The position numbers and the translations under genes are program-made. A DNA stretch of 34,661 nucleotides from Patescibacteria group bacterium (GTDB lineage Bacteria; Patescibacteriota; SICC01): assembly GCA_009694835.1 (NCBI GenBank), contig SICC01000005.1:1-34661 (forward strand). Reading direction: 5' to 3'. The notes under the pieces are model-generated. The model had not been told where the DNA came from. It saw only the letters and a program-made list of their open reading frames with translations, and made no database searches. The first letter of the stretch is position 1, and each line of letters begins with the position of its first letter. Shown here one piece after another: positions 30,752 to 34,661 of the stretch.

Positions 30752-31762
30752 ATGATTAGCAAACGAATCGGTATTGACCTTGGCACCTCCAATACGTTGG
30801 TGTACGTCCAAGATAAGGGCGTCGTCATCAATGAGCCTTCCGTAGTGGCGGTATCCGTTGAGGACAACAAGATTATGGCCGTCGGTGCCGAAGCCAAAGA
30901 AATGGTCGGTCGAACCCCAGAGCACATCGTCGCTCATCGTCCGCTGTCTGACGGGGTAATCGCAAATTACCGAATTACGGAAGCTATGTTGAAGTATTTC
31001 ATCAACAAGGCGGTCGGTAGTGTGCGATTCTTCCGACCCGACGTGATGGTCTGTGTGCCGGCCGGGGTGACCTCGACCGAACGCCGGGCCGTCATTGACG
31101 CCGCCACGGCCGCCGGTGCTAAGAACTCCTACATCATCCGCGAGCCCTTGGCCGCCGCTATCGGGGCAGACATTCCGATTGGCTCGGCTTCCGGCAATAT
31201 GGTTATCGATATCGGCGGCGGAACCTCTGAAGTAGCCGTGATTTCACTGGGCGGCATCGTGGCCGTGAATTCAGCGCGCGTTGGTGGAGACAAGTTTGAT
31301 CGAGCCATCGCGGCCTACATTCGCAAGCGTCACAATCTGGCGATTGGCGATGTGACGGCCGAACAAGTGAAAATTCAAATTGGTTCGGCCTTGTCCGTTC
31401 CGGAAGGTGAGGAAATGAAGATGGAAGTTCGCGGCCGCGACATGGTGGCCGAGATGCCGAAAACTATCAACGTTACCACCAACGAGGTCGTCCAGGCTGT
31501 TCAGGGCGAACTGTCCCAGATCATTCTGTCCGTTAAAGCCGTCCTCCAGCAGACACCGCCAGAACTATCTGCCGACGTCATCGATCGTGGAATGGTCATG
31601 GCTGGTGGTGGATCGCTCCTCCGTAACATCGACAAAGTCATCACTAAAGCTACCGGGGTGCCGTGCCACGTGGCCGAAGATCCGCTGTTCTGTGTGGTGA
31701 AGGGGACCGGCATCGCCGTCGAGAACCTCGATTCTTACAAGCGAGCTGTCGCGGCCCGATAG
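30752..31762 (+). CDS. mreB: Rod shape-determining protein MreB
   Basis: A 336-aa actin-like ATPase that guides lateral wall synthesis. Phosphate 1 motif IGIDLGTSNTLVYV near the N-terminus, phosphate 2 VIDIGGGTSEVAVISLGG, and the adenosine motif MAGGGSLLRNIDKVI are present. Length and motifs are canonical, so the cell is expected to keep an MreB cytoskeleton. mreC and mreD do not follow; two glycosyltransferases do, after 32 nt. The start ATG lies just after a terminator-like hairpin. Confidence 0.96.
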   Translation: MISKRIGIDLGTSNTLVYVQDKGVVINEPSVVAVSVEDNKIMAVGAEAKEMVGRTPEHIVAHRPLSDGVIANYRITEAMLKYFINKAVGSVRFFRPDVMVCVPAGVTSTERRAVIDAATAAGAKNSYIIREPLAAAIGADIPIGSASGNMVIDIGGGTSEVAVISLGGIVAVNSARVGGDKFDRAIAAYIRKRHNLAIGDVTAEQVKIQIGSALSVPEGEEMKMEVRGRDMVAEMPKTINVTTNEVVQAVQGELSQIILSVKAVLQQTPPELSADVIDRGMVMAGGGSLLRNIDKVITKATGVPCHVAEDPLFCVVKGTGIAVENLDSYKRAVAAR

Positions 31763-31794
31763 CGGCTCAACCACGAGCCAGGTAAGCTAAAACC

Positions 31795-32895
31795 ATGCGA
31801 ATCGGTATTGACGCCTCACGGGCGAATCTGAAAGAAAAGACGGGGGTTGAGTGGTATGGCTACCATCTGATTCTCGAGCTGGCCAAGATCGACAAGAAGA
31901 ATATCTACCGGCTCTACACCTGGGAGCCACTGCGCGGTGACCTTGCCAAGCTCCCCGACAATTTCAAATCGGTCATCGTCCCGCTTCGGAAGTTCTGGAC
32001 CTACACGGCTCTACCATTCGAGCTGCGCAAGCATCCAGTCGATCGGCTGTTCGTGCCGTCGCACATCGTACCACCGGTTCATCCGAAGAAAACCATCACC
32101 ACCATTCACGACCTGGGATTTCGGCATTTCCCGAAGAGTTATTCCAAGTACCATTTCCTAAACCTTCACGTGGGAACGCGGCTCTCGGCCCGCTGGGCTT
32201 CGAACATCATCGTACCGAGCCGCGACGTCGCCGAAGATGTTCATAATTACTACAAAGTTCCAGAGGAAAAAGTCACCGAGGTTCCGAATGGGTACGACAC
32301 CGATATGTTCAAAGACGTCACCGCCGCCAAAGTGGTCGAAGTGATGAAACACCACGGTGTGAGTGATCCCTATATCTTATTCATTGGCCGACTGGAAGCC
32401 CGCAAGAACGTAACGCGACTACTCGAAGCCTTTTATCGGCTCCGCGATTCTGGTTTGTTTGGTGGTCAGTTAGTGCTGGTGGGGAATCCCGGCATCGGCT
32501 ACGACGAAATTCGCCAGATGATCAACAAACGCAAAGGCCAGGAATCGGTCATTCACACTGGATATGTTTCGAACGAGGATCGAGCGGCGTTATTACGCGG
32601 CGCTCGGGCTTTAGCCTTTCCATCCCTGTTCGAAGGATTTGGCGTGCCGATACTCGAAGGATTTGCGGCCGATACACCCGTTCTGACCTCAAACCGCGGG
32701 GCTACCGCGGAAGTAGCCGGAGATGCGGCGTTACTGGTTAATCCGGAAAGCGTCACAGAAATCCACCAAGGGTTGGAACGGCTACTCTCTGATAGCGCCC
32801 TGACTAAGAAATTGGTGGCGCGCGGCCAAGAGCGACTGAAATCCTACAGCTGGAAAAAGACGGCCAAGCACGTTCACGAAATCATCACCTCATGA
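31795..32895 (+). CDS. GT4-family glycosyltransferase
   Basis: A 366-aa GT-B enzyme. The N-terminal domain starts RIGIDASRANLKEKTGVEWYGYHL (glycine turn), with TIHDLGFRHFP in the middle. The C-terminal nucleotide-sugar domain starts at about residue 195 with ILFIGRLEARKNVTRLLEAF, then ALAFPSLFEGFGVPILEGFA, the E-x7-E motif that binds the donor sugar. It probably builds a wall polysaccharide or glycolipid; the substrate is not known. It overlaps the next gene by 4 bp (ATGA). Confidence 0.9.
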   Translation: MRIGIDASRANLKEKTGVEWYGYHLILELAKIDKKNIYRLYTWEPLRGDLAKLPDNFKSVIVPLRKFWTYTALPFELRKHPVDRLFVPSHIVPPVHPKKTITTIHDLGFRHFPKSYSKYHFLNLHVGTRLSARWASNIIVPSRDVAEDVHNYYKVPEEKVTEVPNGYDTDMFKDVTAAKVVEVMKHHGVSDPYILFIGRLEARKNVTRLLEAFYRLRDSGLFGGQLVLVGNPGIGYDEIRQMINKRKGQESVIHTGYVSNEDRAALLRGARALAFPSLFEGFGVPILEGFAADTPVLTSNRGATAEVAGDAALLVNPESVTEIHQGLERLLSDSALTKKLVARGQERLKSYSWKKTAKHVHEIITS

Positions 32896-33755
32896 TTTCC
32901 AAAGCGAACATCCTTGGCGTCTCAGTGCAGGGCTTTCAGGCGTCCGAACTGCTCAACGCGTTGCGGCGTGACTTGAGTGAAGGTAAACGAGCCCAGGTTG
33001 TCACCATGACTAACGAGATGCTGATGGCGGCTCGGCGCGATCCGGAGCATCAGGCCGTACTCAATCATGCTCACTATCGGATTGCTGACTCGGTCGGGTT
33101 AGTGTGGGCCTCGGCATTCTTGGCTAAACCGCTGATGGGTTGGTTCAAATGGCTGCGGGCATATTGGCGAGCCTGGTGGATGCTGGTTGGCCTCCTGTTC
33201 CGTCCGAAGCATCTCCAGACAGTGCTACCCGGCGTCATCCGAGGATCTGAGCTAACACTCGACTTGGCCAAGCTGTGTGCAGAAGGGAAGCACGAGCTGT
33301 ATTTGCTCGGAGCCGGACCTGGGGTGGCGGTTGAAGCCGCTAGACGGCTCCAAAAAAAATTTCCAGGATTGGAAGTAACGGCTGATCCGAGTGATCCCAA
33401 GCCGGGACACGAGCAGACACAGGTTGAGCGAATCAACCGTAAGAAAGCTCGCGTGGTGTTGGTAGCGTACGGAGTTCCTGAGCAGGACCAGTGGATTAAC
33501 CGGAACCTTGAGCAGCTGTCCGCGCCGGTCATCGCCATGGGAGTTGGGGGAACGCTGGACTACCTTGCGGGAGGGAAGTCACTCAAGGGTGGCGGTCCGG
33601 CTAAGCAGCCGCCAGGATGGATGCGAAAGATAGGATTGGAGTGGCTGTGGCGATTGTTCACCCAGCCGTCCCGAACCGGGCGAATTTTCATGGCGTTGCC
33701 ACGATTCGTGCACGCAGTGGTTCGTCAAAAGCTCGACCAAAGACTCGACAACTAG
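32892..33755 (+). CDS. WecG/TagA/CpsF-family glycosyltransferase
   Basis: A 287-aa GT26 enzyme. It has the family start ILGVSVQGF, VTMTNEMLMAARRDPEH, RIADSVGLVWAS (with the conserved Asp), ELYLLGAGPGVAVEAA and ARVVLVAYGVPEQDQWI, GVGGTLDYLAGG. Members add ManNAc or similar sugars to undecaprenyl-linked GlcNAc to begin teichoic acid or exopolysaccharide linkage units; TagA acts on the inner face of the membrane. A hydrophobic, aromatic stretch (about 81-103, WFKWLRAYWRAWWML) may touch the membrane. Together with the preceding GT4 it suggests a wall polysaccharide pathway. Confidence 0.9.
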   Translation: MISKANILGVSVQGFQASELLNALRRDLSEGKRAQVVTMTNEMLMAARRDPEHQAVLNHAHYRIADSVGLVWASAFLAKPLMGWFKWLRAYWRAWWMLVGLLFRPKHLQTVLPGVIRGSELTLDLAKLCAEGKHELYLLGAGPGVAVEAARRLQKKFPGLEVTADPSDPKPGHEQTQVERINRKKARVVLVAYGVPEQDQWINRNLEQLSAPVIAMGVGGTLDYLAGGKSLKGGGPAKQPPGWMRKIGLEWLWRLFTQPSRTGRIFMALPRFVHAVVRQKLDQRLDN

Positions 33756-33797
33756 GCTATTTTAGGCTATAGTAAGGCATTAATTTGCTAATGGTAA

Positions 33798-34362
33798 ATG
33801 GCTAAAAATCATCCAGAACAGGATTGGAATACGGAGCTCTTCAAAGTTGCCCCAACGGTGGCAACACTTCGCGCGGAACATCCAGATCCATGGACCGAAG
33901 CCCGTACCGACTCGTTGACCTAACTCCCGAATCGACGAGCATTTATGGAGCGCCTCAAAGATTCTGCCGCGCTAGCCAAGCGCGTTAAGCTGCCCTTTGG
34001 TGTGGCCCTCATTGATGTAGTCAATCAAAAAGGCTTTAACGAGATCAGTCATGCCGTTGGCGATAAAGCCTTGATGACGGTTTCGCGCGCCATGGAGACG
34101 CTGTCCCGAACCCATGAACATCCAGCCCGTATCGGAGGGGGACGAGTTTGGAATTTCTGCGGTTAACAGTGACCTACGGGCGTATGGCATGCGTTTAAAA
34201 ACGGAGTTCTCCAGGGACGAGTACCTTGTCGAGGGGGAACCAGTGTCGATATATGTCGGAGTGGTAATCGGTCAGCCTGGGGAGTCCGGAGGCTTACTTT
34301 ATGAGCGAGCTCAATTGGCTCTGGCTGAAGACAAGATACTCAAGAGCAGTTCAGGTTCCTGA
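33798..34362 (+). pseudogene. GGDEF (diguanylate cyclase-like) pseudogene with two lesions
   Basis: A conceptual translation gives DSLT-stop-LPNRRAFMERL, the standard DSLTxLPNRR entry of a GGDEF domain, broken by an in-frame TAA at 33921-33923. Further on, VALIDVVNQKGFNEISHAVGD matches the metal-binding strand and substrate loop. At 34137-34141 a run of five G has one base too many: in the normal frame the sequence reads RIGGDEFGISAV (34114 frame), giving a full GGDEF motif. Restored, the protein would have about 188 aa. Two independent lesions make a true pseudogene more likely than an error. The inhibitory DxD/DVV replacement also suggests earlier decay. TATAGT (33768-33773) lies upstream. 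Confidence 0.75.
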
Positions 34363-34366
34363 ACGC

Positions 34367-34393
34367 TATACTTGGAAGGAACCTTTAAAGGTT
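34367..34393 (+). promoter_or_regulatory. -10 box and palindrome before tRNA-Ser
   Basis: TATACT (34367-34372) is 25 nt before the tRNA. The perfect palindrome AACCTTTAAAGGTT (34380-34393) lies between them. Confidence 0.4.
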
Positions 34394-34397
34394 GTTC

Positions 34398-34487
34398 GGA
34401 GAGGTACCCAAGTGGTTTAAGGGGCGGGATTGCTAATCCTGTAGGTCGGCGTTAGCCGGTGCGAGAGTTCGAATCTCTCCCTCTCCG
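34398..34487 (+). tRNA. tRNA-Ser(GCU)
   Basis: Acceptor GGAGAGG with CCTCTCC, discriminator G, anticodon loop TTGCTAA (anticodon GCU), long variable arm (GTCGGCGTTAGCCGGT region) and T-arm GAGAGTTCGAATCTCTC. The 3' CCA is not encoded (GCAAAA follows). It reads AGC/AGU. Confidence 0.95.
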
Positions 34488-34489
34488 CA
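34473..34489 (+). repeat. tRNA-Ser 3' end, left copy of a 17-bp direct repeat
   Basis: ATCTCTCCCTCTCCGCA at the end of tRNA-Ser is identical to 34638-34654. Such duplications are left where integrases insert into a tRNA gene. Confidence 0.7.
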
Positions 34490-34524
34490 AAAAGCCGTCT
34501 GGCCTTTAGGCCAGCCGGCTTTTT
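34489..34524 (+). terminator. Rho-independent terminator of tRNA-Ser
   Basis: AAAAAGCCG (34489-34497) pairs with CGGCTTTTT (34516-34524), and CTGGCC (34499-34504) pairs with GGCCAG (34509-34514) around TTTA. Confidence 0.9.
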
Positions 34525-34637
34525 GGTGATGGCTAGGTTTCGAACTCGAGCAGAGAGTTCGTTCGCAAGGAGTGAGGACACATGCCGAGCTTGCTCGGGC
34601 ATGTTGTCCGAGCGACGCAGCCCGCCGCGCAGCGGCC

Positions 34638-34654
34638 ATCTCTCCCTCTCCGCA
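34638..34654 (+). repeat. tRNA-Ser 3' end, right copy (candidate att site)
   Basis: The 17 bp match 34473-34489 exactly. The 148 bp between the two copies hold the terminator and a long imperfect hairpin with ACATGCC/GGCATGT arms at about 34571-34595. No integrase is visible before the window ends 7 bp later. Confidence 0.6.
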
Positions 34655-34661
34655 CGTCCAA

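Overview
The window reads as a chromosomal segment of a Patescibacteria (CPR) bacterium, most likely a Saccharibacteria (TM7)-like monoderm. The evidence is compact gene packing with ATGA/TAATG overlaps, many promoters whose -10 box lies only 6-9 nt before the ATG with no ribosome binding site, a sortase with an LPxTG substrate and no sign of an outer membrane, CPR-type small proteins, and a heliorhodopsin (a family known from monoderms). UGA is a stop codon: prfB is intact and carries the classic +1 frameshift site. The lineage is inferred from gene content and was not tested by phylogeny. Almost everything is on the + strand.

1-3803 is an accessory block. It holds the end of a HEPN-like gene, a heliorhodopsin gene translationally coupled to a 4-TM membrane protein (771-1996), a small unknown protein, and a MNT-type nucleotidyltransferase gene. 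The heliorhodopsin pair is bracketed by copies of a composite intergenic repeat. The nucleotidyltransferase gene lies between 32-bp perfect direct repeats and is followed by a gene fragment that has lost its 5' end. 3846-9447 carries housekeeping and membrane genes: an ITPA/RdgB-like pyrophosphatase, a PurN-like formyltransferase, a hypothetical gene broken at a G8 run, a Sap/GAP-like transporter, a multi-TM protein, a ZIP metal transporter and murB.

9630-16450 is a long transcription/translation operon: secE, nusG, a 78-codon unknown gene, rplK, rplA, then four genes not normally found there (dcd, a CYTH protein, thyA, folA), then an L10-type leader with an attenuator-like hairpin, rplJ, rplL and a strong terminator. 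The inserted block covers dCTP to dUTP to dTMP together with folate recycling.

16473-26197 is a cell-surface region. A consensus promoter drives a small DUF5663-like protein and a 1244-aa membrane-linked GT2 glycosyltransferase. Next comes a probable new ~240-nt structured RNA with its own promoter and terminator (20616-20889), a TM-anchored surface protein, a hairpin-dense spacer, an LPVTG-anchored DUF11 protein, prfB, tRNA-Leu(CAA) and the sortase that could anchor the LPVTG protein. A PEGA/beta-propeller protein follows on the minus strand.

27510-33755 holds atpD-atpC-murA (overlapping, and separated from the other ATP synthase genes), mreB, a GT4 glycosyltransferase and a WecG/TagA-type glycosyltransferase, which together form an envelope and shape block. 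The window ends with a GGDEF pseudogene, tRNA-Ser(GCU) with its terminator, and a second copy of the tRNA 3' end that resembles an attachment site.
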